Positions 17,939 through 26,584 of a DNA stretch of 64,000 nucleotides are shown here, piece after piece. A program made the translations under genes and the position numbers. Position 1 is the first letter of the stretch. Each line of letters begins with the position of its first letter. The stretch is taken from NCBI RefSeq assembly GCF_001954195.1, contig NZ_MBES01000052.1:124001-188000 (forward strand), given 5' to 3'. The notes below the pieces were generated by a model. The model did not search any database, had not been told where the DNA came from, and was given only the letters and a program-made list of their open reading frames with translations. Source of the DNA: Mycobacterium sp. IS-1264 (GTDB taxonomy: Bacteria > Actinomycetota > Actinomycetes > Mycobacteriales > Mycobacteriaceae).

Positions 17939-18775
17939 ATGGCGCGCAGGACGATTCTCATCACGGGTGCCAGCGACGGCATCGGTGCCGCGGCGGCCCG
18001 TCGGCTGCGCAGTGGCGGCGAGAACGTCATCGTAGTGGGGCGCTCGGAAAGCAAGACCGCCGCGGTGGCCGCCGAATTGGATGCCGACTATTTCGTGGCC
18101 GACTTTTCCGACCTGTCCCAGGTTCGGGCGCTGGCGGACAAGATTCGTTCCCAATACCCGCGCATCGACGTGTTGGCCAACAACGCCGGAGGCATGTTCA
18201 CCGACGTCCACAACACGGTTGATGGGCACGAGATAACGTTCCAGGTCAATTACCTGGCGCCGTTTCTGCTCACCACGCAGTTGGTGGAGGTGCTCGTCGA
18301 GTCGCGTGCCTCCGTGATCAACACGACGAGCTCGTCACAGCGGCTGCTTCCGCGAGTCAGGATCTCCGACCTGGACAGCACGGCAGGACGCCGACCCAGC
18401 GTCGCGTATGCCTTGAGCAAACTGGCAATTGTGTTGTTCACCATGGAGTTACATCGGCGATACCATGCCAGCGGGCTGTCGACCGCGACGTTTCACCCCG
18501 GCTTCGTCAACTCGAATTTCGGCGAGGCATCGGGGTCACGGTTTCTCACGTTCATGAAGTACCGCGTGCCGATAAGCGCCCGATTTACGCTCACCGCGGA
18601 CCAGGGAGCCGACCAGCTGGTCTGGTTCGCGTCGAGCAGGCCCGGCGTCGATTGGACGTCTGGCGAGTACTACGTGAAGCGCAAGATCGCGAAGGCCAAT
18701 CGTGCGGCTTATGATCCCCAGCTCGAGCGCGAGTTGTGGGACCGCACCCTGGCCAAACTGGGGGTCGCGCCGTGA
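17939..18775 (+). CDS. short-chain dehydrogenase/reductase (retinol-dehydrogenase-like)
   Basis: A 278-residue SDR. The cofactor loop is TGASDGIGAAAA near the N-terminus, then NNAGG, the catalytic Ser region NTTSSSQR and YALSK as the YxxxK pair. The long C-terminus (YYVKRKIAKANRAAYDP) is like that of WWOX/retinol dehydrogenase-type SDRs. The ATG at 17939 has GGAGG upstream; a GTG five codons earlier is less likely. It follows the P450 by 68 bp and overlaps the next SDR by 4 nt. Confidence 0.9.
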   Translation: MARRTILITGASDGIGAAAARRLRSGGENVIVVGRSESKTAAVAAELDADYFVADFSDLSQVRALADKIRSQYPRIDVLANNAGGMFTDVHNTVDGHEITFQVNYLAPFLLTTQLVEVLVESRASVINTTSSSQRLLPRVRISDLDSTAGRRPSVAYALSKLAIVLFTMELHRRYHASGLSTATFHPGFVNSNFGEASGSRFLTFMKYRVPISARFTLTADQGADQLVWFASSRPGVDWTSGEYYVKRKIAKANRAAYDPQLERELWDRTLAKLGVAP

Positions 18776-19512
18776 CCGCCCCGATCGCCCTGGTGACCGG
18801 CGGTGGCTCGGGGATCGGTCGCGAGGTTGCAGCGCGGCTGCGCGAGGCCGGTCACGGGGTCGTGGTGTGGGACCTGTCCGGCGGCGACATCGCTTGCGAT
18901 GTCAGCGATCCCGAAGCCGTATCGACCGCGATGGAACAAACCGTGCGCAGCCACGGCGCGCCCACCCGGGTCGTGACCTGCGCAGGGATCGGCGCGTCGG
19001 GCATGCTGCTCGAACAGCCGCCCGCGGAATGGGAGCGGGTGTTGGCGGTCAACCTCACCGGCACCTGGCTGACCATCCGGGCCGGGGCACGGGCCATGGT
19101 CGACGCCGGCGTGGGTGGCTCGATCGTCGCGGTCTCGAGCATTAGCGGCACCCTCGCCGACCGCGACATGGGCGCCTACTGCGTGTCCAAAGCGGGCGTG
19201 GACATGCTGGTGAAGGTCGCCGCCGTGGAATGGGGTGTGCACGGCATCCGGGTGAACGCCGTCGGGCCTGGTGTCACCCGGACGCCGATGCTGGCGAAAC
19301 CCGAACAGCTTCCCGGCTGGGTGGAAGGACTGACCGAGCGGACGGCCCTGGGCGGCGTGGGTGACGCGGGCGACGTGGCCGGCGCCATCGTGGGCGTTCT
19401 CGAATTGCCCTGGGTGACCGGCCAAATCGTGCACGCCGATGGCGGCTTGGCGCTGCACAGCCCCATCGACGCCTACGGTCAAGCCCAGCGGACGATGGGC
19501 CGCAAGGACTAG
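18772..19512 (+). CDS. short-chain dehydrogenase/reductase, classical
   Basis: A 246-residue classical SDR of FabG-like size. It has TGGGSGIGREVA, the CAGIG strand, catalytic Ser in VSSISG, and YCVSK. The C-terminal WVTGQIVHADGGLAL is the common substrate-loop end. GTG at 18772 overlaps the TGA of the preceding SDR (GTGA). Its stop shares bases with the stop of the convergent alcohol dehydrogenase (CTAG at 19509-19512). Likely oxidises a hydroxyacyl or ring alcohol; substrate unknown. Confidence 0.92.
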   Translation: MTAPIALVTGGGSGIGREVAARLREAGHGVVVWDLSGGDIACDVSDPEAVSTAMEQTVRSHGAPTRVVTCAGIGASGMLLEQPPAEWERVLAVNLTGTWLTIRAGARAMVDAGVGGSIVAVSSISGTLADRDMGAYCVSKAGVDMLVKVAAVEWGVHGIRVNAVGPGVTRTPMLAKPEQLPGWVEGLTERTALGGVGDAGDVAGAIVGVLELPWVTGQIVHADGGLALHSPIDAYGQAQRTMGRKD

Positions 19513-20666
19513 CTGATCCCGTAATCGATGATGCCCCGGACGATCTTGCCGTTGAGCAGGTCGTCGTAGGCGTCGTTGATGTCGTCGAGGCGATAGCGCC
19601 TGGTGATCATCTCGTCGAGTTGCAGTTGCCCGGTTTGGTAGAGCCTGGCCAGCCGGGCGATGTCCGACTTCGGGTTGCAGGAGCCGAATATGGTGCCCGC
19701 CAACGTCTTGTTCATCAGGATGAAGTCCTGCAGCTCGATGTTGACCGACCGAGTCAACTGCGAGGTCATCCCCGTGAGCACACAGGTTCCGCCCTTGCGG
19801 GTGAGCCGCACCGCGTCGCGCACGTCGTCGGGGGTGATCAAGGACGGCGAGACCACCACCGCGTCGGCCATCACCCCGTACGTCAGGCCGCGCACCAGGT
19901 CGAGCGCCTCATCGAGGGTCGCGGTGCTGTGGGTCGCGCCGAACCGCAACGCCGACTTCTGTTTGAACTCAACGGGATCGACGGCGACGATCTGCGCGGC
20001 GCCGTTAATCCGGGCGCCCTGGATCGCTCCCGTGCCGATCCCGCCGACGCCGATCACGACGACGGTGTCCCCAGCGCGCATGTTGGAGCGGTTCGCGACT
20101 GAACCGTAGCCGGTCGGGATCGCGCACGACAGCAGCGCGCTCGGCGCCAGCGGCAGGTCCGGCTCGATCTTCACGAGCGAATTCGTCGATACGACAGTGT
20201 GTTCCGCGAACGCACCGACCTTCGCGATGTGGCCCAGATTTCGGCCGTCGGCGGTGTGATGCCGGAAGGTGCCATCGGTGGGCATTCCCGGAATCATGGT
20301 GCCGATCCCGACGTCGCAGATGTACTCCATCCCGGTCGCGCACCAGCGGCACTGTCCGCACACGGCGACGAACGACATCACCACGTGGTCGCCGGGCACC
20401 ACGCCGGTGACGCCCTCGCCGACTTCACGCACGATGCCGGAACCCTCGTGGCCGCCGATCATCGGGAACATGGTGGGCAGCCCGAGGGATCGCATCACCT
20501 CGTTGGGCGCCGACATGTCGCCCTTGAGGATGTGGTCGTCGGAATGGCACAACCCCGCGGCGGCCATCTCGACCAGAACTTCGCCCGCTTTCGGCGGATC
20601 AAGCTCGAATTCCTCGACAGACCAGGGCCCTCCGACATCGTGGAGGATAGCCGCGCGGCTTCTCAT
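19509..20666 (-). CDS. zinc-dependent alcohol dehydrogenase, NDMA-dependent-like
   Basis: A 385-residue medium-chain alcohol dehydrogenase. Catalytic zinc residues are in GLCHSDDHI and GGHEGSG, the structural-zinc cluster is CGQCRWCATGMEYIC, and the NAD fold loop is GVGGIGTGAIQG. The length and pattern fit the actinobacterial NDMA-dependent group (TIGR03989-like), which keeps its nicotinamide tightly bound and passes electrons to an unknown, possibly mycofactocin-type, acceptor. ATG at 20666 overlaps the P450 stop (ATGA), so it probably oxidises the alcohol made by that P450. Confidence 0.9.
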   Translation of the reverse strand: MRSRAAILHDVGGPWSVEEFELDPPKAGEVLVEMAAAGLCHSDDHILKGDMSAPNEVMRSLGLPTMFPMIGGHEGSGIVREVGEGVTGVVPGDHVVMSFVAVCGQCRWCATGMEYICDVGIGTMIPGMPTDGTFRHHTADGRNLGHIAKVGAFAEHTVVSTNSLVKIEPDLPLAPSALLSCAIPTGYGSVANRSNMRAGDTVVVIGVGGIGTGAIQGARINGAAQIVAVDPVEFKQKSALRFGATHSTATLDEALDLVRGLTYGVMADAVVVSPSLITPDDVRDAVRLTRKGGTCVLTGMTSQLTRSVNIELQDFILMNKTLAGTIFGSCNPKSDIARLARLYQTGQLQLDEMITRRYRLDDINDAYDDLLNGKIVRGIIDYGIS

Positions 20667-21889
20667 GCGGCCGGGCTGAACGTGACCGGAAGCTTGTTGG
20701 GCGACCGGAAGGTGAGCCCGACGATTTTCGACTCCTCGCCGGTTCCGTCGTCGGGCACGAACGCCAAATCCTTGACCCGGTCGAAGAGGCTGTTCAACAT
20801 GACCCGCGTTTCCAGGCGCGCCAGATGCATGCCGAGGCACATGTGGATGCCGCCGGCGAACGCGATGTGTGCCTGGCGGGGCCGCTGAATGTCGAACGTG
20901 TTCGGATCGGTCCAGCGGCTGTCGTCGCGGTTGGCCGAGCCCATGCACATGTCGATCTGCGCTCCGGATGGGATTGTCTTGCCACCGATTTCGACTTCCT
21001 CGGTCGTCGTCCGCATCACCATGGTCAACGGGGTTTCGAACCGCAGGCCCTCTTCGATCGCGCTCGGAATCAGTGATCGGTCCCGGGAGACCATCGCCAA
21101 CTGCTCGGGATGCGTCAGCAATAGGTACAGCAGGTTGCCCGATGAGCGATAGGTGGTCTCGAGTCCGGCGGGCAACAGCAGGCGCAGGAACGCGATGATC
21201 GCCTCGTCGCTGAGCTTCTCGCCGTCGATTTCAGCGGCGACCAGATCGCCGATGATGTCGTCGGTGAGTTTGCGCCGCCGCTGTTCGACCTGGTTGAGGA
21301 AGTAGCCATGCAGCTCGGTCGCCGCGTTGAGCCCCGCCTCGATATCGGTGGGGATCGAGATGAGGTCCAGCGATAGTCGCCGGAAGAGGTCGAGATCCTC
21401 GCGGGGGAGTCCGAGCAGTGTGGAGATGATCCGCGTCGGAAATTCGAAGGTCACCGCCTTCACCAGGTCGGCGTGACCATCGTTCTTGATTTCGTCGACC
21501 AGCCGATCGCAGACCGGCCCGATGACCGAAGGCTCCCAGCGCTCCAGCGCGGTGGCGCGAAACGCCTTGGCCACCAGGTTGCGGTGGTCGTGATGTTCCT
21601 TGCCGCCCATCGCCAGGATGGTGTGGCCCATCACCAAACCGATGGTCTCGTCGTACTTGTGCGAGCTGAAAATGCGGTCGTCGCGGAACGCCTGGAACAG
21701 GTCGTCGTAACCGAACAGGACCCATTCGTCGGGCGGGCGCATCTCCTCCGGCATTTGGGAGTGGTCCGCCAGGGCACCATGCCAGACCGGGTCGGTGCGC
21801 CGCATGTACTCGAAGAACGGATACGGGCTGGTTTCGCCGGTGAGGTCGAGAGTGACGGGCTGGCCGCCCGGGTCGGTGCTGAGCGTCAT
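20663..21889 (-). CDS. cytochrome P450 (paralogue of the one at 6412)
   Basis: A 408-residue P450: I-helix AGLETT at 241-246, K-helix EGLR at 280-283, heme Cys351 in FAGGIHMCLG. Much of the chain is the same as in the P450 at 6412-7620, so one arose from the other by duplication. ATG at 21889 has GAGGAG upstream. It is co-transcribed with an alcohol dehydrogenase and divergent from a Rieske/amidohydrolase unit; the 153-bp gap holds one site of each operator family. Confidence 0.95.
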   Translation of the reverse strand: MTLSTDPGGQPVTLDLTGETSPYPFFEYMRRTDPVWHGALADHSQMPEEMRPPDEWVLFGYDDLFQAFRDDRIFSSHKYDETIGLVMGHTILAMGGKEHHDHRNLVAKAFRATALERWEPSVIGPVCDRLVDEIKNDGHADLVKAVTFEFPTRIISTLLGLPREDLDLFRRLSLDLISIPTDIEAGLNAATELHGYFLNQVEQRRRKLTDDIIGDLVAAEIDGEKLSDEAIIAFLRLLLPAGLETTYRSSGNLLYLLLTHPEQLAMVSRDRSLIPSAIEEGLRFETPLTMVMRTTTEEVEIGGKTIPSGAQIDMCMGSANRDDSRWTDPNTFDIQRPRQAHIAFAGGIHMCLGMHLARLETRVMLNSLFDRVKDLAFVPDDGTGEESKIVGLTFRSPNKLPVTFSPAA

Positions 21890-21942
21890 CCGCGCTCCTC
21901 CTGAACAGCCGGTATGGCGGGTATGGATCGAAGGGAATATCG

Positions 21943-21960
21943 CTATCATAGTATAAATAG
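21943..21960. promoter_or_regulatory. family-2 operator (CTATCATAGTATAAATAG)
   Basis: An 18-bp AT-rich imperfect palindrome, with GCTAT/ATAGC arms, 54 bp upstream of the P450 start and about 80 bp before the divergent Rieske start. Sites at 44524 (15 of 18 identical), 47037 and 50951 (14 of 18 each) also lie between divergent gene pairs. Confidence 0.65.
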
Positions 21961-21976
21961 CAACGAAGCCCAACGG

Positions 21977-21995
21977 TCTTGTAGTAGTTACCGTA
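21977..21995. promoter_or_regulatory. family-1 operator in the same divergent gap
   Basis: TCTTGTAGTAGTTACCGTA keeps the half-site TACGGTAA on the minus strand and matches the 7670 palindrome at 13 of 19 positions. It sits 16 bp from the family-2 site, so the P450 and Rieske promoters here may be under both regulators. Confidence 0.5.
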
Positions 21996-22042
21996 ATGGG
22001 CACAGTATTGACCCTGGTGTCAAGAAGGCGGAGATTCAGCAG

Positions 22043-22402
22043 GTGCCCACGCGGCGTTTCGTGTGCTCCCTCGACGAGCTGCCACCCGGCGGCATGAAAC
22101 TGGTTGACGTCGGGAAGTTCGGCGTGGGCGTGTACAACGTGCGCGGCGCCCTGTACGCGATCGTGAACTACTGCTCGCACGAGGGTGCGCCGCTGTGCCT
22201 GGGCCTGATCGGCGGCACCAACGAGTCGGCTCCGGAATTGCCCGATCGGATGCGCCGGGTGCGGGACGGTCAAATCGTTCGATGCCCTTGGCACAACTGG
22301 GAATTCGATGTCACGACGGGCCAAAACGTCGCCGATCCGCGACGCCGCGTCCGCACCTACGAAGTCGACGTCACCGACGGTGAGGTGTACCTGACAGCAT
22401 GA
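22043..22402 (+). CDS. small Rieske [2Fe-2S] protein
   Basis: A 119-residue Rieske protein, ferredoxin-sized, with no oxygenase catalytic domain. The ligands are in YCSHEGAP and RCPWHNWEF. The stretch between the two motifs is about 34 residues, against 15-17 in typical Rieske domains, because of an inserted loop (GGTNESAPELPDRMRR). Start is GTG at 22043, with GGAG about 9 nt upstream. ATGA overlap with the next amidohydrolase gene. It may deliver electrons to a partner oxygenase or be a sensor-like adaptor; it stands beside amidohydrolases rather than an oxygenase on its own strand. Confidence 0.85.
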   Translation: MPTRRFVCSLDELPPGGMKLVDVGKFGVGVYNVRGALYAIVNYCSHEGAPLCLGLIGGTNESAPELPDRMRRVRDGQIVRCPWHNWEFDVTTGQNVADPRRRVRTYEVDVTDGEVYLTA

Positions 22403-23442
22403 GCCCCAACGTCATAGATACCAATGTGCAGCCGCACTTCCGCTACAACGCCGAGATCCGGCGCTATCTCCCCGATGCCCACAAGCTGCGGGCGATCCCC
22501 GATGTCGAGCAGCAGTGGTACCAGGCGCCGGGCGGCGATTACCGCCAAGACCTCTACGGAGAGAACTACCCGGGGTCGGATCCCGACACCGTCGGCCGCC
22601 ATTTGTCCTCAAACGGCGTGGACTACGCGATCCTGAACCCGCTGACCCGCGGAAACATCGCGGATTACCTGCTCAACAGCAGGATCTGCGCCGCGGTCAA
22701 CGACTGGCTGCTGGACCGGTGGCTGGAACCCGACACCACCGGCCGCTTCCGTGGCACCATCCGCGTCAACCCCGAGGACCCGAAGGGCGCGGTCGCCGAG
22801 ATCGAGCGCCTCGCTGCGCATCCCAAGCTGGTGCAGGTCGGCGTTCCGATGCAGTCGCGCGAGCCGTATGGCAAACCGATGTTCGAGCCCATCTGGGAGG
22901 CCGCGGCCGCCCACGGCCTGCCGGTCGCGGTGCACATCAACGGCGGCAACGGCGTCGACCATCCGCCCACGTTCGCCGGCCACGCGCACACCTACCCGGG
23001 ATATGCGGCCTTCATGCCGCTGAACTACTTCGTGCACCTGGCAACCCTCATCGTCGAGGGCGTGTTCGGCCGGCACCCGAGCCTGAAATTCGTGTTCGCC
23101 GACGGCGGTTACGACATCCTCACCCCGTTGATGTGGCGACTGGACACCTTCTGGTTGTCGATGCGGGACCAAACACCGTGGGTGGACCGCTATCCCAGCG
23201 AGTACCTGCCCGGCCATGTCCGGTTCTGCTCGTCGGCGTTCGACGGACCGGTCGACACCGGCGCGATGCAGCGCTGGATGGAGTTCAGCGGCAAGTCCGA
23301 CCTGCTGATGTACGGGTCGAGCTATCCGCACTGGTCCACGTCGTCGCCGGACGCGATGGCCGAGGGACTCGACGATGCGCAACGCGACAAGGTGTTGTGG
23401 CGGAACGCCAGTGAGCTCTACGGGATCAAGGAGCGTGTGTGA
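22399..23442 (+). CDS. amidohydrolase family protein with altered metal-site residues
   Basis: A 347-residue amidohydrolase-2 fold protein. Where relatives have DxDxH at the N-terminus (next gene: DTDVH) it has DTNVQ, so the first metal His is Gln11; where they have SDYPH it has SSYPH, so the late Asp is Ser308. Other family blocks (AVHINGGNG, FADGGYDILTPLMWRLD) remain. It is probably catalytically weak or inactive and may pair with the next gene's product, which keeps these residues. Translation is coupled to the Rieske gene upstream (ATGA) and the next gene downstream. Confidence 0.88.
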   Translation: MSPNVIDTNVQPHFRYNAEIRRYLPDAHKLRAIPDVEQQWYQAPGGDYRQDLYGENYPGSDPDTVGRHLSSNGVDYAILNPLTRGNIADYLLNSRICAAVNDWLLDRWLEPDTTGRFRGTIRVNPEDPKGAVAEIERLAAHPKLVQVGVPMQSREPYGKPMFEPIWEAAAAHGLPVAVHINGGNGVDHPPTFAGHAHTYPGYAAFMPLNYFVHLATLIVEGVFGRHPSLKFVFADGGYDILTPLMWRLDTFWLSMRDQTPWVDRYPSEYLPGHVRFCSSAFDGPVDTGAMQRWMEFSGKSDLLMYGSSYPHWSTSSPDAMAEGLDDAQRDKVLWRNASELYGIKERV

Positions 23443-24590
23443 TGACAACGATCGAGCGAGTCGACTCACCAACGGGTCAGGAAGACGAAATCGCGGTCAC
23501 CATCGTCGACACCGATGTGCACCCGCTGCCCGTCTCCGCCGAGGTGCTCAAGTCCTACGCCCCGGCCGAATGGGTGGACAAGATCTGGCCGACGGGAAAT
23601 GCCGTCAGCCCCGTGCCGCACTTCTACGACACGCCGGACTCGTACAAGACGATGTCGCTGCGCCTCGACGCGGCCCCGCCCGACGGCGGAGTCGCCGGCA
23701 GCGACCCGGATTTCGCCGCCAAGCAGTTGCTGCTCGACGCCGGTGTCAGCATCGCGACCCTGGAGCCGATGTGTGACGCGCAGCTGCCGCAGGCCGAGCA
23801 TGTGCTGAAGTCGACCCACAACGACTGGCTCGCCGACGTCTGGCTCGACAAACACAACTGGCACGGCCGCTGGCGCGGGTCGATCAGCGTCAGCGCGCAA
23901 ACGCCCGAGCAGGCGGCCCGCGAAGTCGAGCGGTGGGCCGGGCATCCGTACATGGCACAGGTGCTGATGACCCCGCAGACCCGTGGAATCCCTTTCGGCA
24001 ACCCGCATTTCGACCCGCTCTACGAGGCCGCCTCGCGCAACGGGTTCCCGGTGGCCACGCACCTGATGGGTCAGACGCCCTTCGAGTTGATTCCGTTGTA
24101 CCCGGTAGGCAACCCCGCGCACTGGCATGACTTCTTCGCGTCCTGGCCGCTGCTGTACGTCTCGCACCTGATGAGCCTGGTGTTCGACGGTGCGTTCGAT
24201 CGCCATCCCGACCTCCGGGTGGTCTTCGTCGAGGGCGGCTTCACCTGGGCGATGCCGGTGATGTCGCGGATGGACAGGATTTGGGAAGCCCGCCGCGGCG
24301 ACCTTCCGCATGTGCGTCGCCGCCCCTCGGAGTATGTGCGCGAACACGTCCGGTTCACCACGCAGCCGCTCGAGGACACCGACACCGTGCAGTTTCGCGA
24401 GTACCTGCAGATGATGGACCTCGGCGACAATCTCATGTTCTCGACCGACTACCCGCACTGGAGCTACGACGCCCCGACCTACGCCATCAACCGGTTCCCC
24501 GCCGACCAGCGCGAGCGGATCATGCGCGGTAACGCGACCGCGCTCTACGGGCTACCCGCAACCGTCAAGGCGTTGCCCGGGGAACGGTGA
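23442..24590 (+). CDS. amidohydrolase family protein
   Basis: A 382-residue amidohydrolase-2 protein with the N-terminal metal motif DTDVH (residues 23-27) and the late STDYPHW motif intact. It is a divergent tandem paralogue of the preceding gene. The ATG at 23442 shares a base with the upstream TGA (TGATG); a GTG one codon earlier is possible. Members of this family hydrolyse or decarboxylate carbonyl compounds, and in lipid-degradation islands a C-C bond hydrolase role is suspected; substrate unknown. Confidence 0.9.
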   Translation: MTTIERVDSPTGQEDEIAVTIVDTDVHPLPVSAEVLKSYAPAEWVDKIWPTGNAVSPVPHFYDTPDSYKTMSLRLDAAPPDGGVAGSDPDFAAKQLLLDAGVSIATLEPMCDAQLPQAEHVLKSTHNDWLADVWLDKHNWHGRWRGSISVSAQTPEQAAREVERWAGHPYMAQVLMTPQTRGIPFGNPHFDPLYEAASRNGFPVATHLMGQTPFELIPLYPVGNPAHWHDFFASWPLLYVSHLMSLVFDGAFDRHPDLRVVFVEGGFTWAMPVMSRMDRIWEARRGDLPHVRRRPSEYVREHVRFTTQPLEDTDTVQFREYLQMMDLGDNLMFSTDYPHWSYDAPTYAINRFPADQRERIMRGNATALYGLPATVKALPGER

Positions 24591-24593
24591 GCG

Positions 24594-25022
24594 ATGGCCG
24601 ATCTGACCGCCAAGTTGAGCGCTCTGATCGGCGAATACGACGCGAAATGGGCGGCGCTGGATATCGCCGGCGTCGCCGACCTCTGGGAGCGTGACGATCC
24701 GCGGCCGATGTACATCGGCGACGAGTACGCGACGCCGCTGATCGGCGCCGACGCACTCGACAGGCATTGGGCCCGGCTGGCCGGCCGCTTGAAGCGGGCA
24801 TCGATGTCATCGCGGCTGTGGTGCGCCGAGGAACTCGCCGGCGGCATTGTTCGCTGCGTGCTGCTGAGCCGATGGAGCTTCACCGGAGAAGAATCCGATA
24901 TCGCGCACACCGGCACCAGCTGGATCACCTGGCTACTCACTCCTCGCGGCGACGGGTACCGCATCTTTCACCACATGGAATCGCAGGTCTACCTTGAAGA
25001 GGGTTTCCCGGACGGAAGTTGA
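24594..25022 (+). CDS. NTF2-fold / SnoaL-like protein
   Basis: A 142-residue NTF2-like protein (LIGEYDAKWAALDIAGVADLWERDD, ISTWITWLL-type strands and a late FHHMESQVYLEE). This group includes ligand-binding and small isomerase proteins. The ATG is 3 nt after the amidohydrolase stop, so it is part of the same operon, and the next gene begins 6 nt after its stop. One of four NTF2-like genes in the window; each sits next to an oxygenase, hydrolase or LLM gene. Confidence 0.8.
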   Translation: MADLTAKLSALIGEYDAKWAALDIAGVADLWERDDPRPMYIGDEYATPLIGADALDRHWARLAGRLKRASMSSRLWCAEELAGGIVRCVLLSRWSFTGEESDIAHTGTSWITWLLTPRGDGYRIFHHMESQVYLEEGFPDGS

Positions 25023-25028
25023 GAGGGT

Positions 25029-25994
25029 ATGACACAAACGGATCTGACGCGGCCGCAAGGTCTTAACCGCATCGACCCGGTGCTGCGCGAGGCCGCGATC
25101 GATGTGGGCATCGTCGAATTCCAGGCCGAGACGCTTTCTGCCGAGCGGGAACACGCCAATTTGCTGGCCGCAAAGCGTGCCGCTGCAGTCGGCACCGACG
25201 GAGTGACCATCGAATCGCGATCCATCCCCGGGCCGGGAGGCCAGCAGCTCAACCTCCGCTTATATCGGGGCCCCTCGCAAGACGCTTCGGGCACACCCCT
25301 GGTCCTCTATGCCCACGGCGGAGGCTTCGTGACCGGAAACCTCGACACCGATCACGCGCAATGCGTTGAGCTGGCCAGGGACGCCGGATGCCTGGTGGTC
25401 TCGGTCGACTACCGGCTGGCGCCGGAAAACCCCTGCCCGGCGGCATTGGACGACGTCGAGGCGGGCTTTTACTACGCCATCCGCAACTGCGCCCAGCTGA
25501 ACGTGGATGTCGGCCGGATCGCGGTGATGGGCCGCGACGCCGGCGCCGCACTGGTCGCGGGCCTGACCCAGCGCATGTTCGACGACGAAGGTCCGCAGAT
25601 CCTGGTGCAGATCCTGCATCAGCCGATGCTGGACTCCGACGCCACCCAATCGCGGCGCGAATTCCAGCGCACGCCGGGGCTCAACGGTCCCGCGGTGAGC
25701 CGGGCGTGGAACCACTACCTCAGTCAAGCCGGCGCCAACGGTCAACACGTTCCGGCGCATCGGGCGAACCTGGAGGGCCTGCCGCCCACGTTTATCAGCT
25801 GCTCCGAGATCGACCCGTGCCGTGACGAGGCGATCGACTATGCCAACAGGCTGCTACACGCCTACGTTCACACCGAGCTGCACGTTATTGCCGCGACTTT
25901 CAACGGCTTCGATGCGCTGGTTCCGGATTGGGTTGTGTCCCAAGAGAACCGGGCGCTGCACGCGCAGACGCTGCGCCGCGTGTTCGCGATGTAG
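25029..25994 (+). CDS. HSL-family alpha/beta hydrolase fold protein lacking the catalytic Ser and His
   Basis: A 321-residue protein of the hormone-sensitive-lipase (Lip) family. The oxyanion HGGG (96-99) and the DYRLAPE segment are intact. The elbow, normally GDSAGG, reads GRDAGA, putting Asp170 at the nucleophile position, and the His position of the usual HGF motif is Asn292 (FNGFDAL). The acidic residue in IDPCRDEA is kept. It therefore should not be an esterase by the normal mechanism. Last gene of the Rieske/amidohydrolase operon; a binding or regulatory role, or a different reaction, is possible. Confidence 0.85.
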   Translation: MTQTDLTRPQGLNRIDPVLREAAIDVGIVEFQAETLSAEREHANLLAAKRAAAVGTDGVTIESRSIPGPGGQQLNLRLYRGPSQDASGTPLVLYAHGGGFVTGNLDTDHAQCVELARDAGCLVVSVDYRLAPENPCPAALDDVEAGFYYAIRNCAQLNVDVGRIAVMGRDAGAALVAGLTQRMFDDEGPQILVQILHQPMLDSDATQSRREFQRTPGLNGPAVSRAWNHYLSQAGANGQHVPAHRANLEGLPPTFISCSEIDPCRDEAIDYANRLLHAYVHTELHVIAATFNGFDALVPDWVVSQENRALHAQTLRRVFAM

Positions 25995-26011
25995 CGCTCG
26001 GGTCGCGTGGC

Positions 26012-26584
26012 TTAGATCGGGTCGAACTTGGTGATCAGCCAGTGGTTGTCGACCCTGGTCATGCTCACCAACACATTGCTGGCCGACATCGACGGATCGG
26101 GCTTGTCCTTGCTCGTGGTGCTCTGGTCGACGAAGACCAGAACGACGGCCGAATTCGGATGCAGCTCCGACACCGCCGCGCCCATGATGTGAGCCGTGGT
26201 TTTCAGCGACTTTTGTTTGGCGGCCGGAGCCACGATCTCCGAGGTGAACTGGTTGTAATAGGACAGGAAGTCCCCGGCGAGGTGCGACTTGGCGGCGGCA
26301 AAGTCCTTGTCGAGCGACTCCGGTGAGTAGGACAGCAGCGCCACCGTTCCATCCGATGCCGCGCTGACCACCGCCCGGGCCACGTCGGGGCTGGTCTGCT
26401 GCGCGGGCTTGTACTGCCGGAAGTACAGCCACGCCGCCGATCCGCCGGAGATCAGCAGCAGCACGATCAAAATCACCGGAACGAGTTTCGCGTTGCGCAG
26501 CATGCGTAGCCGGTTCCGGGTGGGTCGCGCGGGCGATTCCTGCGTTGCGGGCTTTTCGGTTGCCTCGGGCGTCTTTTCGGTCAT
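26012..26584 (-). CDS. Mce-associated membrane protein (Rv1362c-like)
   Basis: A 190-residue membrane-anchored protein: a charged cytosolic N-terminus, one transmembrane helix at about 34-54, and an extracytoplasmic NTF2-like domain ending [10 protein letters not shown]. This is the plan of Mce-associated membrane proteins, which stabilise Mce lipid importers. Such orphan pairs (Rv1362c/Rv1363c) lie next to Rv1364c in M. tuberculosis; here the same neighbours occur with two acyl-CoA dehydrogenases between. ATGA overlap with the upstream partner gene. Confidence 0.82.
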   Translation of the reverse strand: MTEKTPEATEKPATQESPARPTRNRLRMLRNAKLVPVILIVLLLISGGSAAWLYFRQYKPAQQTSPDVARAVVSAASDGTVALLSYSPESLDKDFAAAKSHLAGDFLSYYNQFTSEIVAPAAKQKSLKTTAHIMGAAVSELHPNSAVVLVFVDQSTTSKDKPDPSMSASNVLVSMTRVDNHWLITKFDPI

